Shown here piece after piece: positions 48,708-60,600 of a DNA stretch of 64,000 nucleotides (its first letter is position 1; the number at the start of each line of letters is the position of its first letter). The notes under the pieces are model-generated. The model was not told the DNA's origin, did not search any database, and worked only from the letters and a program-made list of their open reading frames with translations. Both the position numbers and the translations under genes were made by a program. The stretch is from Pyrocephalus nanus (Eukaryota; Chordata; Aves; Passeriformes; Tyrannidae). The stretch covers positions 15,002,001 to 15,066,000 of the forward strand of contig CM076264.1 of the NCBI GenBank assembly GCA_038380795.1. Direction: 5' to 3'.

Positions 48708-50184
48708 TAATTAAGCATGTTATTGATGTGCCCTGAATGGTGGCTACCAGCTCTGCCAGGACTCTACAGGTTCAGGCAGACTCTCTATATTAGTGGTTAC
48801 ATGCCAGAGTTTTTCTGGTTGCAGAGAGACATTTTTCTTCTTAGGTTTGCATTGTTAACTCTCAATGCAGACTATTCCATCTTACATAGCCATATCTCCT
48901 CTTGCCTTGGAGTATTACAGAGAAATGGAAGCAACTACCAGGTGTGCATAGGGGTGGTTGAGACCACTGGCATAACGGCAGTCATGGAATGTTTTGGTGA
49001 TAGCTAGTGACCTTGAAATATTACTTCATTGAAATTAAGTGAAAGTTAAAGGCAGATTACTTACACTTACAAAATCCAAAGAAGATAACTAATTGCAAAG
49101 ATACAGATTACCCAGATGCAGATGACAGAAATAAGAGCAAGCTGCACGTAATCTCTTTGCACTAAGGATCAATTTGAAAGACTGCTCTTTACTCCTTTCT
49201 ATCCAGCTGACAGGCTACAGATATTTACCTAACCCATTTGCTAAGGAAATGCATCCTCTTGGATATAAATCAAAGGAAATATTTTGTCTTGCACTACAGC
49301 CTCAGAGTGCATGTTTGCTTGGCACCATGTGCTGGCTGGTATTTTGGGTTCTTGCCTTGGTCTCCCAGCCTCTCCCACAGACTAAACGCTGTTATCTCAT
49401 GTCAACATGGAAAAATCATAGTTATGCACAATATAAACACACAAGCAGATTCAGTGCATGTAGCATATTTTTGGCTCTTCACTGAAACTGTAGGCATGGA
49501 TTTTACAGAGACACTGGATTTGGGGTGATGGAATCCTGCTCTTCCCTGTAAGTGAAACCATGATAATGACTTATTAAAAAATCAGCTTTGGTCTCTTAGG
49601 AATGCCTTTAGTTAGGTTGTACTAATGTTTGCAAACGAACCAATACCTGTGCAAAAAAACATGTTTATGGAAATAAAGCAAAGCCTCTGCTGGTAAGAAA
49701 TACTAATTTTTAGCTACAAAGTTCAGAGGAACTATTTGAGAAGCAAGTATCAAAGTGTACCCATGATTAACTGAACTCAGTCTTTGGCATATAATAAAAA
49801 GTGACATCTAACTTCTGGGGAGGGAAGAAAAGAAAAAGAAAGGAAAAAACTAAAGTGGCAATTTAGAAAATCAGTATATATGAAGCCGTAACTAAGACAG
49901 CAACAGTTACAGTGTCAGAATTTTCAACAAATTGAAAGGCAATCTGTGAATTATATTTATATGCTTCAGTTATATGGCCTTGAAAGAGCAAGATTGGATC
50001 TGCATCACCCTACTTAGAGACCAGCTTATTAACCTCACTGGAAAGCATCTCACACCATCTGAAGGTCTGTCCCTGGAAATGATGCAAAATAAAGGGTTAA
50101 TTTAGTGATGTGTAGCTTTCAGCATGAAAAGGGTGATTAATCCTTGTTCATTGGTGTACAGTAAATACTCTAATTAGGAATAGC

Positions 50185-50200
50185 AAAAAAAAAAAAAAAA
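50185..50200. repeat. A homopolymer (16 nt)
   Basis: Sixteen A residues followed by GGAAGAAA. No transposon is recognised next to it. Confidence 0.93.
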
Positions 50201-51033
50201 GGAAGAAATACGTAGTTTGAGAAAAAGCTGTACTTAAGGGTTTTTTTCCTAAATGTATCATGTTCTTACAATGAAATTGAAAATCTATTTTACATCAAAA
50301 TCAAATGGACAAATAATTTAAAAGTACTAAAGGAACAGAGGATGCCATTTTGCCTGTCTGCTCCTTTTGTCTGTTAATCATGTGAAAAATGACTGCTTCT
50401 TGCAAAATTTTAAAGTCTTGAACTCAAACAGAGCAATTGGGGAAGAAGCTGTTTAGCAAATGAAAACCATATTAAGGATGGAGATTTTACACAATTGCTT
50501 TTAGGAACTTTTACTTATTAAAAAACTGCACTTTCAGGTTAACACTGTTAGACACAAACAAGTTTCCATCTTTCCCCTAGCAAATACAAACCCAACCTTT
50601 AATACAGCTATGTGAGATTTTATCTTGTCTGTGGTCTGCTGGTACAAGTTCCTGCACTGAAGACCCTGTGTGTGTGAGTAATTTCTACTTACAAATGTAT
50701 TGTTATTGACTTCAAATAACAAAGTGGGTCATAGCCAGTGCTGGAGGTACTCCTTTTAGTAATATGTTCCCAAGTGTTGGTTCATCACACTGAAAATACC
50801 CACATTAATTTATTTTAACCAGTAACATTAGGACAATTTGGGTGGTATTACTGAAATATTTGTTTATTTTTAATGTTTCTCATGCACATCTACATTCTTT
50901 AGGAGTCCACATCTTTTAAACATGGGACAAATTAACTCTAACATAACAAACAGCTCAAATAAACTGGCATAAGAAGACTGCAGGTCTACACCAAAATCTT
51001 TTCCCCAGCTGTTTCCTCTGGGATACAAACTAA

Positions 51034-51100
51034 AAAATAAATACACAAGCAAAAACCTCAAATAAACCAAACAAAAACCCATCAACAAACCAGACCCACC
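51034..51100. repeat. A/C-rich tract
   Basis: The plus strand is dominated by A and C, with only isolated T and G, and contains AAACCAAACAAAAACCC and CAACAAACC motifs. It resembles the purer A/C tract at 21526-21628 in the same orientation. Confidence 0.75.
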
Positions 51101-52023
51101 AATAAGCCTCCCTGGCTGTTGCACACAGCGCTTGAAAGAGGTGCTGCCACACATATATACACAAGCACTCAATAAAATCCCTCCACAGGGAAAGCATCGA
51201 GCAGCTGGAAAACCTTTCTGTGTGCCCAGATTAGCCGCGAAACTGTGCGGCAGAGAGCGAAGCTGGCAACAGAATTCTAGTCCCAAGGACTATTTTACTC
51301 CCACATAACTTTCTTTCATTAACAGGGATTATTCATTTCAGAGCTCTAAATGGAGAAACATATATTCCTTTCAAATAGCAAGACCCAGCATTTAATTGCA
51401 CAGCAACATTCTGGTCCACACACCTTTGATGCCATGGTATTTTTGTGCTTGATTTCAAATGGGGTCAATGTCACCTCAAAAAAGAATAGTGCTCTCTTTT
51501 TCCTCCTGGCTTTCTCCTCCATCCTCTCCTCCTGCAACACACAAAGCCCCCAGACGCCTTAACTACACTCAAATACAGTTTGGCTGCAGTTAAAGGTCAA
51601 TGAGCAATGATGAATGGGGGACTTGCAGTAGCTCTAGTTCCTGTCACAGTCATTCGGGCAAACTGGTCATCTGGTGAAGTTGCTGAAATGTAGGCATCTG
51701 GTTAAGTGGCCATTTCACTTAGTCCTCTAACCATTAATAAAACTGTTGGGGGATTAGATCAAATGAGATGGGCATGAAACGACAATATGATCTGAATTCC
51801 AGACAGATATATGAGCAGACATTTGGAAGAGACAATTACTTGAAATACACAAAAATTAATATTAAATGATAATACTAATTATCAAATTCAGCATCCTCTA
51901 GTGCTCTTGTTGATAGTATGGTTATACAGCTATCCATGTTGGGGGACTGAGGCGGGGAGCACTTAGAGTATATTGACCCCAGCGTCTTATTTCACAGATG
52001 GTGGATCTAAAAAAGATATTTGC

Positions 52024-52041
52024 TTTTTTTTTTTTTTTTTT
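52024..52041. repeat. T homopolymer (18 nt)
   Basis: Eighteen T residues after AAAAAGATATTTGC and before CCTGG. Confidence 0.94.
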
Positions 52042-52154
52042 CCTGGATTGATGCCATAGATATTTTTAGGACTACTCAAAAAAGGGGTTACCATCAGTGC
52101 CCTTTTTTGAGATCATAAAAAGTGCCTTTTTCAGTCCCCCAGGAGAGAGATGTT

Positions 52155-52182
52155 GGGGGCCAAGGGGAGGGGGTGGGAGGGG
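52155..52182 (+). other. G-quadruplex motif
   Basis: Five G-runs of 5, 4, 5, 3 and 4 bases (52155-52159, 52164-52167, 52169-52173, 52175-52177, 52179-52182) are separated by loops of 4, 1, 1 and 1 bases. This satisfies the usual four-run, short-loop rule with a spare run. It is the only such motif I found in this AT-rich window. No promoter or gene start is evident beside it. Confidence 0.85.
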
Positions 52183-53021
52183 CAAGAGTCTTTGGCTTTC
52201 ACTCTTGCAGTATCACAGCAGGCTTAGAAAAATACACCTTATGTGTATGCTTTTTTCTGCCTTACCTCTTCCTTCACTTCTCTGATCGAGTAACCATTAG
52301 TAACCACTGAATCTCCAGGATACTGACCCCAGGCATCTAATAAAGGCAAGATCTTGACTAAATACAGCTCAACTGGTGGGATGGAAGCCAAGAAAAGAAT
52401 TTAGCAGTAGTCCTAGTTATCACACCTTGTGTATTGGAGGCCCAATTATCTGTCAATACACAAAGACAGTATTTATTTCATAGAGAAGACATTCTGATTT
52501 TGGAGATATGTTTTTCAGGTTGTCAAACTCAAAATTAAATATAGAGGAGGACAAAGTGAGTCTCATTAGGAAAACAGCCAAATGTATGGTAACATGGTTT
52601 AGAGCTTTTTGTTTAGCAATTATTAAATAAACATTATTTTAGTAAACTAAAGGGCAAGCAGAGATTTTGGTTTCAGTTTGCATATTTTTGCTTTTGTTAT
52701 CTCTGTTCGTATGTGTATGTGCACATATCTTCTTCTTTTAACAAAGGACAACATATGTTCCACATACAAGTGAAAACATACTCTTTCTAAATATGTACTA
52801 ATATTGTGAATTCACTAATTCTGTTTGAACTAAACAAGATTACTTGTGTGTGAAGTTATTTCCATATGTGAATTTCTGTAGAGTCAGTCTATATTATTCC
52901 AGCTAAAAAGCTTAAAAAGAAAAGTTACTCAACCATAAACAAAGGAGATGTTCTACGATTCCAGAATTTTGTGACATTCAGTACTGAAAAGTAATGAACT
53001 ACTTATTCATCTTTGAATGAA

Positions 53022-53193
53022 TGGTTTGGTGGGTTTTTTGGGTTTTTTTGTTTGTTTTTTGTTTGTTTGTTTGTTTTGTTTTGTTGGTTTTTTTTTTGTT
53101 TTTGTGGGTTTTTTGGTGGTTTTTTTTGTGTTTTTTGTTGTTTTTTGTTTGTTTGGTTTGTTTGTTTTTTTGTGTGTTTGTTTTTTGGGTTTT
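53022..53193. repeat. 172-nt T/G-only tract
   Basis: The plus strand has no A and no C for 172 consecutive bases. It is an irregular mixture of T-runs of 2-9 with single to triple G, containing (GTTT)n and GGTTT motifs. Because every stop codon contains A, all three forward frames are necessarily open here. The Phe/Val/Cys/Leu/Gly-only frames of 60-91 codons at this place are therefore artefacts. Confidence 0.97.
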
Positions 53194-54482
53194 AGTTTTT
53201 TTAATATTGTGCTTTATACTTTGATATGTTCTTTGGTTTTAACGTTACGTACATCTATACACTTATATCTAAATATTTATGTGGAAACATAGTGGTATAT
53301 GTTGAGTGGAACCTAATGGAGGAGAAAAAGTCAAACCTTTTGTTTGTGAAAACCAAGAAGTTGTTGGTAAATGAGAAAGAAGAATTAGAGAAATGTTAAT
53401 TGAAATATTGGCTGATGAAAAGAAGGGCAACATATTTGTAACTACTTTGTAATGAAACATCCACTGTTAATTTTACATCAGAAATAACATATACCGTGTG
53501 TATAACTTTCCTTCTGAATTATTAAAACAAGTTGAAAGATTATAAACTCCATAGATTTCTTCATATAAACATATATTATATTTTATTCCATAAAGAAAAG
53601 ACTTATTAATCCACTCCAACAGATGGCAAAAGTGAGTAACCAAGACTGAGATCTTATTCCAGGAAGTACTGCAAGAATAACTGAAAAGCAGGGTCTTAAA
53701 CACTCTTACTCAGCTGTCATCTAGTGCTGTGAATGCCCAAACTGGAGTTTTGGCTTAAGTGTGCTCAAGTCACCTTGGGCAGCCACTTTGAGCATCTTGC
53801 TCTTGCCACAGTACCTCTCTCTGGTCCAAGCCCCAGTAGAGACCCAAGGTTACACCTTCCCTCATCCACATCTCTGATAACTTTGCTAGGGTGGGAAAGT
53901 GTTCCTGAGGTAGGATTAGCAGCAAAGTAGTCAAAATGGCATGGCTCCTCTGTCTGTTTCCAACACACTGGCTGCTGATATTTGGAAAGTTCAGGGAAGA
54001 AGGGGGAGCTCAGGATGCAGCTTCCTTCCTCCTTGGCCAGAGGAGGAAGCCGTCTTACCAAAGATACCATATACTGTGCTTAATACCTTAAGATTCAGGG
54101 GATTCAACAGGAAGAAGGGGAGGAGCACAGCTTGGTAGTACTGTGCAGTGGAGGTGCTGCTTCAGACAGTAAGCTTGTAGTGGAGGTGTCCCCCTTTCTC
54201 CATGGAATGTTCACGCATGGCCTACAGCACCCAAATTGGTGGTTTGGGCATGCTCCTGGGGAAGCACTGAACTCCTGCTGGCAGCTGGAGTTTCCACTGT
54301 TGGCACAGTGGACCACAGGGTCATTACATGTGAAGAGATGCTGTGTCTCAGCTCTTATACTACCTCCTTACTTCATTTATCCAAAAGAACTCTCTTTTAG
54401 CTCTTCAAGTACATGACTGTAGTTGTCTGACTTCTTGAAACTCAGAGGACAGAAGAAATTTCCATAAGGTACAAAACAAAGC

Positions 54483-54510
54483 ACTTATGTTCCCAAAACT
54501 TATGTTCCCA
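54483..54510. repeat. 15-nt tandem repeat, 1.9 copies
   Basis: ACTTATGTTCCCAAA is followed directly by ACTTATGTTCCCA, with no mismatch over the shared 13 bases. This indicates a recent small duplication. Confidence 0.92.
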
Positions 54511-54723
54511 CTTCACTCTTTAATCTATCCTATTAGCATGCTTTAGACACAGCCTCAAGTTGTCTGCGTTGTAGGGGGTCACCCACTGCAGCCATCTGCT
54601 AGGCCTGGGCTTCAGGGTCCTAACTCAAATCAGTGAAAAAGCTGGATGTAGAAATCAGAATATGACTCCTGACTGTATTCTTTAAACTTCATTCTCCATT
54701 TGAAAGTTTTGTATATAACCAGT

Positions 54724-54803
54724 TTGATGTAATATCCACAGAAACCATTAATTGTCCATTGGGCTCATTGGGCAATTAATGGCTTCTGTGAGGGTATATC
54801 AAG
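54724..54803. repeat. long near-perfect palindrome / hairpin
   Basis: The core arms are CACAGAAACCATTAATTG (54737-54754) and CAATTAATGGCTTCTGTG (54773-54790), exact reverse complements except for one position. Three more inner positions (TCC with GGG) pair with one wobble. Outward, TTGATGTAATATC on the left and AGGGTATATCAAG on the right continue to pair imperfectly. The whole folds as an approximately 80-nt stem with a terminal loop of about 12 nt (ATTGGGCTCATT). Arms this long with one mismatch are very unlikely by chance in 64 kb, by rough counting. Candidates are a pre-miRNA-like hairpin or an old palindromic repeat; neither can be decided from sequence alone. Confidence 0.9.
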
Positions 54804-55713
54804 ATGAACAAAGTGAACTATATTTGTTCAAGAAGTTCCTAATCTAGCAAGCAAGAATTGAGTAAATGGCCCCAAAAGAGCAAGTCCAATAAGGCAGAAA
54901 TGTAACCATCACATTTGAGTTGTTCCGAAAAGAAGGCAGCTACTGATCTTAAATTACTTACCATTAATATTTACAGGATAATGTATGCTTTGTAATATGT
55001 GGCACACTCCAAAAAGCACAGAGGGAACGTTTTCATAGTCAATGAGGTATGCAACTATTCCTATGTGATTAAATACCCAATCCTACCATTCAGTCATGTT
55101 ACTTAATTATTATGCCCAAATCTTTGCCTTTTAGAGTCACATACAGCCTCTGTTTTACGCAGACAAAATTGGTAGCAATATATGATAACTATTTTTATTC
55201 ACACTTCTTCTGAGGGCAAATAACTGGACATAGTGGGTACTGTAATTGGTGCCAGCCACTCTTCTCACCTTTCTCGGTGCCAACATATGGCGTATTCCAC
55301 TTTTTCATCTCAGTAGAAAAATTAGGTGGGACTTAAGAAGGAAAGCTAAAGAAATGAGGCTATTTCTAAAAAAGAGAAGAAAAGACTTTAAGAAAATCTG
55401 GGTTCTCAAGTGTGAGCAACCTGACAGCTATCTCTTCTTTTTGTAAAGATGGGATTTCAGCTCCTTCATGGTGTAGTTGCAGTCAGTTTATCATCAACTG
55501 AGAGAGGCTGTCTCAGATGAGTACACCACAGGTCATTTACCTTTTATTCATCCAAACATCTTCACACTGATCTGCAAACCAAGCAGCAGCCAGAGTGGCT
55601 GAGAGAATACATGTTTGATGAGCTGCCAGGTAACAAACATATAGCCCCATGACCTCAACATATCCTATCCTATGCATCTGGTAGCAATTTAAATTAGCCC
55701 TTGAAGTTACCTA

Positions 55714-55885
55714 TGGGTTGTTTGGGTTTTTTGTTTGTTTTGGGTTTGTGTGTGGTTTGTTTATTTTTTGTTTTGGTTGGTTGGTTGGTTTTTTGGAGGG
55801 TTTTTTTGTGTTTTTTTTTGGTTTTTTTTTGTTTGTTTGTGTTTTTTTATTTGTGAGGGGTTTTTTGTTGTTTTTTTTTTAGTTT
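55714..55885. repeat. T/G-dominated tract
   Basis: No C occurs for 172 bases and only a few A (55763, 55797, 55849, 55856, 55881). It contains GGTTGGTTGGTTGG (near 55776-55789) and (GTTT)n segments. It has the same character and orientation as 53022-53193. The minus-strand 66-codon frame of Lys/Asn/Gln/Pro/Thr that runs through it is a composition artefact. Confidence 0.95.
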
Positions 55886-57649
55886 CGCAGCTGTGAATAG
55901 AGAGGCTGGTTTGGATGTAACTGCAAATTACACTGAGCACAGGCATGGCCTTTCCAGCCATTTCTTAAAACCCTTTATGCCATCCAGAGCATTATATTAC
56001 CTGTGCTCTGCTGAGCAGCACCTTCCAGAGAACATTTCTTTAAAAGGAAATTGAAATTGATCAGTTCTGTTACATTAGACATAATTTTCACTAAACATCC
56101 ACTCAGCTGCTTGCTTTGTTCAAACCCACCACTACCAGTCTCTTCAAAGCAGGGAAGCAACGCTGGAGGACCAGCCGAAGAATTGCAATTGTTGTCAACA
56201 GGTGCAAGAAGTTTAGAGAGGGCTGGAGACTGATTCAACACCAGGATACCACTTGTACATCAATCCTAATTAAAAAAAGAAATGGATTTGTTGAACAAAT
56301 GCATTGTCTCAGGACAATTCCTATCACAAATGATAACAGCTACCAAATTTTAGAAATTGCCTAGTTTAACACTGCTGTCAGAAGAAAGCTGAAAGAGGCA
56401 GAGCTACTTGAAGAATGACCTTTGAGCTAGGTGAAAAGCTCTGCTAATGATTTCTCTTGCAATTTCTTTTGTAGTCAAAAAGAACTTTTTTCTTTTTCAA
56501 GAGTGGAAAACCAAAATTTATAACTGAAAAAAGAAAACTGGTCTACTTTCCAGATGTTAAGGACACAAGATTTTCAATGTATTTTCACTGAAGTATTTCA
56601 TTTGGGGGAAAAAAAAAAAGTGGACTTTTTCCAGTTAACTCTGCTGTCCAAGTCAAGGAGAGGAAATTTAATCACCCCTCTGCTTCTCTGCATAAGAGAT
56701 CTAGTATCTAAAATTCCAACTCTGGCTACAGGAAAATAGTGATTGGGGAACTGTAGAAGAATAGAAAAAGTTAATCATATGAGTTCAAGCTCCCTGTACT
56801 ATTCAAGTCATGGCAGGAAGGACCTTGGCAAAGACTGCTTCATTTCCACTTTCTCCTGTGTATGAGATACTGCCCAGGCAGTGCAGAGCACATGGCTGTG
56901 AACAGCCAAGATGCCACATAGGTATTCCCTAGAGCTCCCTGTGAATGACAAGTGAGCAGTGTTCACGCAACACAGGATTTCAGGAATGTCCAAACCTGTC
57001 TGCTAACCTACCTCAACAACAATGTCCAGTTAGTCTGTGATGCTACTGACACCTGAACTTTTATGTCTCTTCTGATACATGAATACTAACATCAAGAAGC
57101 AGCAAGTAATTTGTTCTGACCGTGACATATTGTACCACAGACATCCCTTTGGTAGTCTCAAAGTGCAGCAGAGTAATGCACACAGCACTGCTATAGCAGT
57201 GGGAGGGCATTCTTAGCTCTGTAGTGGTCTGGTAGGAGCAAAAGCACCCACCTCTGAGATACCCTCATTTATTTTGGCTTCTATCACTTCACCATCATAG
57301 CCCTAGTTAAGATAAAAAAAACTGGCCTCCTTCTAACAGGTGTTCTACAGCAAATGTTTCTTTGACTGATGTGTAAATTACCTTCTTCATTAATTTTTTT
57401 TCTATTTTGAGACTTTTCTTTGGACTCATTGAATACTTTCTGGGAACTGTTTATGATTTATGTGTCAGCATGAAGCTTTGAAATAATAGCTGTCATATTT
57501 ACTTTCAGGTTGGTGGTCTTCACGTTTGTCTTTGCTATGTGGAATTCATCTGAGCTAGAAGCATAATTGTCATGCTTTGCCTGTGCTGGCCACACTGGAA
57601 ATGTCTGCAATCAACTAAAGACATGGTGCAAATCCACAGACTTTTTTAA

Positions 57650-57666
57650 TTTTTTTTTTTTTTTTT
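57650..57666. repeat. T homopolymer (17 nt)
   Basis: Seventeen T residues following CTTTTTTAA. No transposon is recognised next to it. Confidence 0.93.
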
Positions 57667-60600
57667 GGACACCATCTTTTTAAGTAGTGGTTGTCCAGTG
57701 TACAAGAACAAGCTGCTGTGCTCTCATTTTAATCTAAGATAGATCTCTGCATCCATTTTTACCCAAAGGAGTTAGGGCTTTGGTGAGATTTTTGCATACC
57801 AAATCAACCCTGCAGTATCAAAGAACTATGGTGTTCATTGTGTAGACTGTGCCAAGTGACCTCCTTCCTCCCCAGTACACATTAACCAGCACTTTATAAG
57901 AGCTTTGTTCAGCTCCACTCTGGGTTTTCCAGTATTTTCTCTGAATTTTCTTCCCAGATTTCATTAGGATCCATTCTCTTAGATAGCCCTCAAAATTGCA
58001 AGACTCTGTGTACTCTGAGCCAATCTTACACATACGTTTCATTTTTATGTGGAATTCAGGGTTCCTCACATTTCTATGCTACCACTTCCCAGTCAACCTC
58101 TGTTCTTCTTAACAGAAAATTATTAATGGCAACAAGCTTTTCAGAACCAGCCACTGTCAAGAACAAGGCTACTTTCTGAATTGTCTTCATTTCTACCGGC
58201 ACTGCTTGCTTACAAACACAGAGAAAAGTGCCTACCAAATTTCCTTCTGCTGCCTTCCACATTTCCAGAGAGTTTTGTCTCTGATAGGGATTCAGAAGCT
58301 CTCCATTCTACTTAGGCTATTTTTATTCTTGGTACCGTGTGGTTCTCAGCAACCACTTGGAGACAAGGTGTTTAACACACATCTATTCCATTCACTGTCT
58401 CTGTTCCAGCTGCCTCTGTATTATGGCATGAGGCCTTTACAGATATGATTCCTCACATGTTTAATGGATTAAAAACTATATCTGTGTAGGTAAGTTCTTT
58501 TTCTGATTAATAGCTTTTCCTGAGCAACCTATACGCTGTGTACGTGCAGGACTGTTAATTGTGACAATTCACTGCAGTTTTAACATACTATAGCTTTTGC
58601 CCTATAGCTGTTGCTTCAAACCTTGTTAGTTCTTTGGCTTATTTTCATAAGAACGTTCAAGGAACTTCAGATTTTACAAGACAGTTTGCAATACCAGCTT
58701 ATTTCTTTGCAAATGAGATCCTATGAACATTACTGGAAAACACAATTAAAGATGTTGGAACCGTAGCTGAAATAAATCCAAGTTAGTCAAATAGATAGTT
58801 ACAATCTACTTTTTGAAACATTTTTTGTTGCACATGTTAGCACACAGCTCTTAATGTTGCTCTGGGAAAAGCAAAAGAAAATCTAGGGATATTTTTGACT
58901 GCAAAGATAAAAGAGGAAACCCAAAGGAATTCGAGTCACAGATCCTTCAGGAGCTGTAAAAGCAAATAGAAGGAAGCATTCTTAGCTGATTCAACTAGCA
59001 AAAATACATTGACTTTTAATACCTTATCTCAGGAATTAGTGACCAAAGCCAGTGAAATCTATCTGCTCTTTAAAACGTCAGGGCAGTAACTACTGTGAGA
59101 CGAAAGCAGTGACTTCACACATCTTCCTGCAGAGGTAAAGACAGATTTTATGCAGGTTTACATCCCCTGCAAGCAGCTGATCCGTAAGTTATACTGCATG
59201 GCCCACCTGATGCATTTACTGACAATTAGAACTTCAGCTTGTTAAAAACTGCTGAGCAATCTGATAGGACACAGCCTTTTAAAATAGGCAGGCTGATAAA
59301 AATGTACCTTTGTGTTACACTTGTTTACAGCTGAACTTTTCAGAGTCTCCTAACCAGCAGAGGCTCTGAAAGGTATGTATGAGAACCACAAGAGGTGCCC
59401 TCTGGAGGTCTGGTTATCAGTGAAGACCATGACTGTTCTAAAACCAGATGATGATTTCCCACACCAGCATACTACTAGGCAGGACTTAACTTCAATAAGA
59501 CAGCTACTGATACTCCTGGGAAGTTCTCTTGGGTCTACTAAGAATAGGGAACTCTCTGCATGCACATTTATCTACCAACTAGGAAACTTCTTTTGTGAGC
59601 TCTTATATTACACTGAGTTGGATGGTATGAATATGGTCTTTGCCTCATAATTGCTTCAAAGGGGGTTGTTTGGGGTTTTTTATCTCCTCTTGCAATATGT
59701 CCTAATTTCCATTGTTTATAAACTAATTCATTAGAGCTACTTTATGGGGTTTTTTGTACATTGAGCCTAAAGCTCATTTCCCTGAACAGCAAAAGTCTCC
59801 TGTTTAACACAGCCTTTACATTACCTATGTTACCCATTGCAAAGGCAAAAAGAAAAGAGAGTACGAGGGACTAGACTGACTTAAGGGGAAAGTAACAAGC
59901 TGCACACTGAAAATAAATATTGCAATTACCTTGCCCAAGCAACCAGTATCAATTTTGTACTCAACAGCTGTAAAAATCTGGAGTATTGTTCCATCATGTA
60001 GCCCACCTCACCCTGAGCTGGCATTAGAGTCCCCAGTTCTGTCCTGAAAGTAACACAAGAAACATTTCAGCATAAATATGTGACTATTCAGACTGACTGA
60101 CTAGAGAAAACTCTGGAAAACATATTGTCCAAGTGGTCAGATCAGAATGCATTCTCTGTACCAAAAGCAAGTTGTTTGCATAGACTGGCAGCAAAAGAGA
60201 AAGGTGAGGTTATGTTTGGTTGGCTTTTCTCCAGGCTGGTGGTAGGGATAGACACAATCTTGACGATTTGTAAAAGTTTTGAATATTCTTTTCTTAGCAA
60301 GATGTATATTGATGAGTTACCTCAATGAGTTTAGATTTGGCCTTCATGCACTGTAGGAGGTACTGAAGGACTTTCTTAACACGTGTAGATTTGCTGCTGT
60401 GGCGGGAAAGACCACCTAATTTCTAGGGGTTTCCACCTTTGAAAACTGGGAATGTTTCTTATTAAGCTGCTTCTTCAGATGGTCACAAGCCTACTCATCT
60501 GGAGCATTTTTATTTTAGCTAACGATACAAAAGAGCTAAATGCTCTCTCCTCCCTCGAATTAAGGTCTGACCCTTTTCTCAAGAGAGTCAATAGCAAAAA

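Noticed and set aside
53013..53292. Three overlapping forward frames of 60-91 codons
   Set aside because: They lie in DNA without A, where no stop codon can occur; the products are only Phe/Val/Cys/Leu/Gly/Trp and are composition artefacts.
55761..55961. 66-codon minus-strand Lys/Asn/Gln-rich frame
   Set aside because: It is produced by the reverse complement of the T/G-dominated tract.
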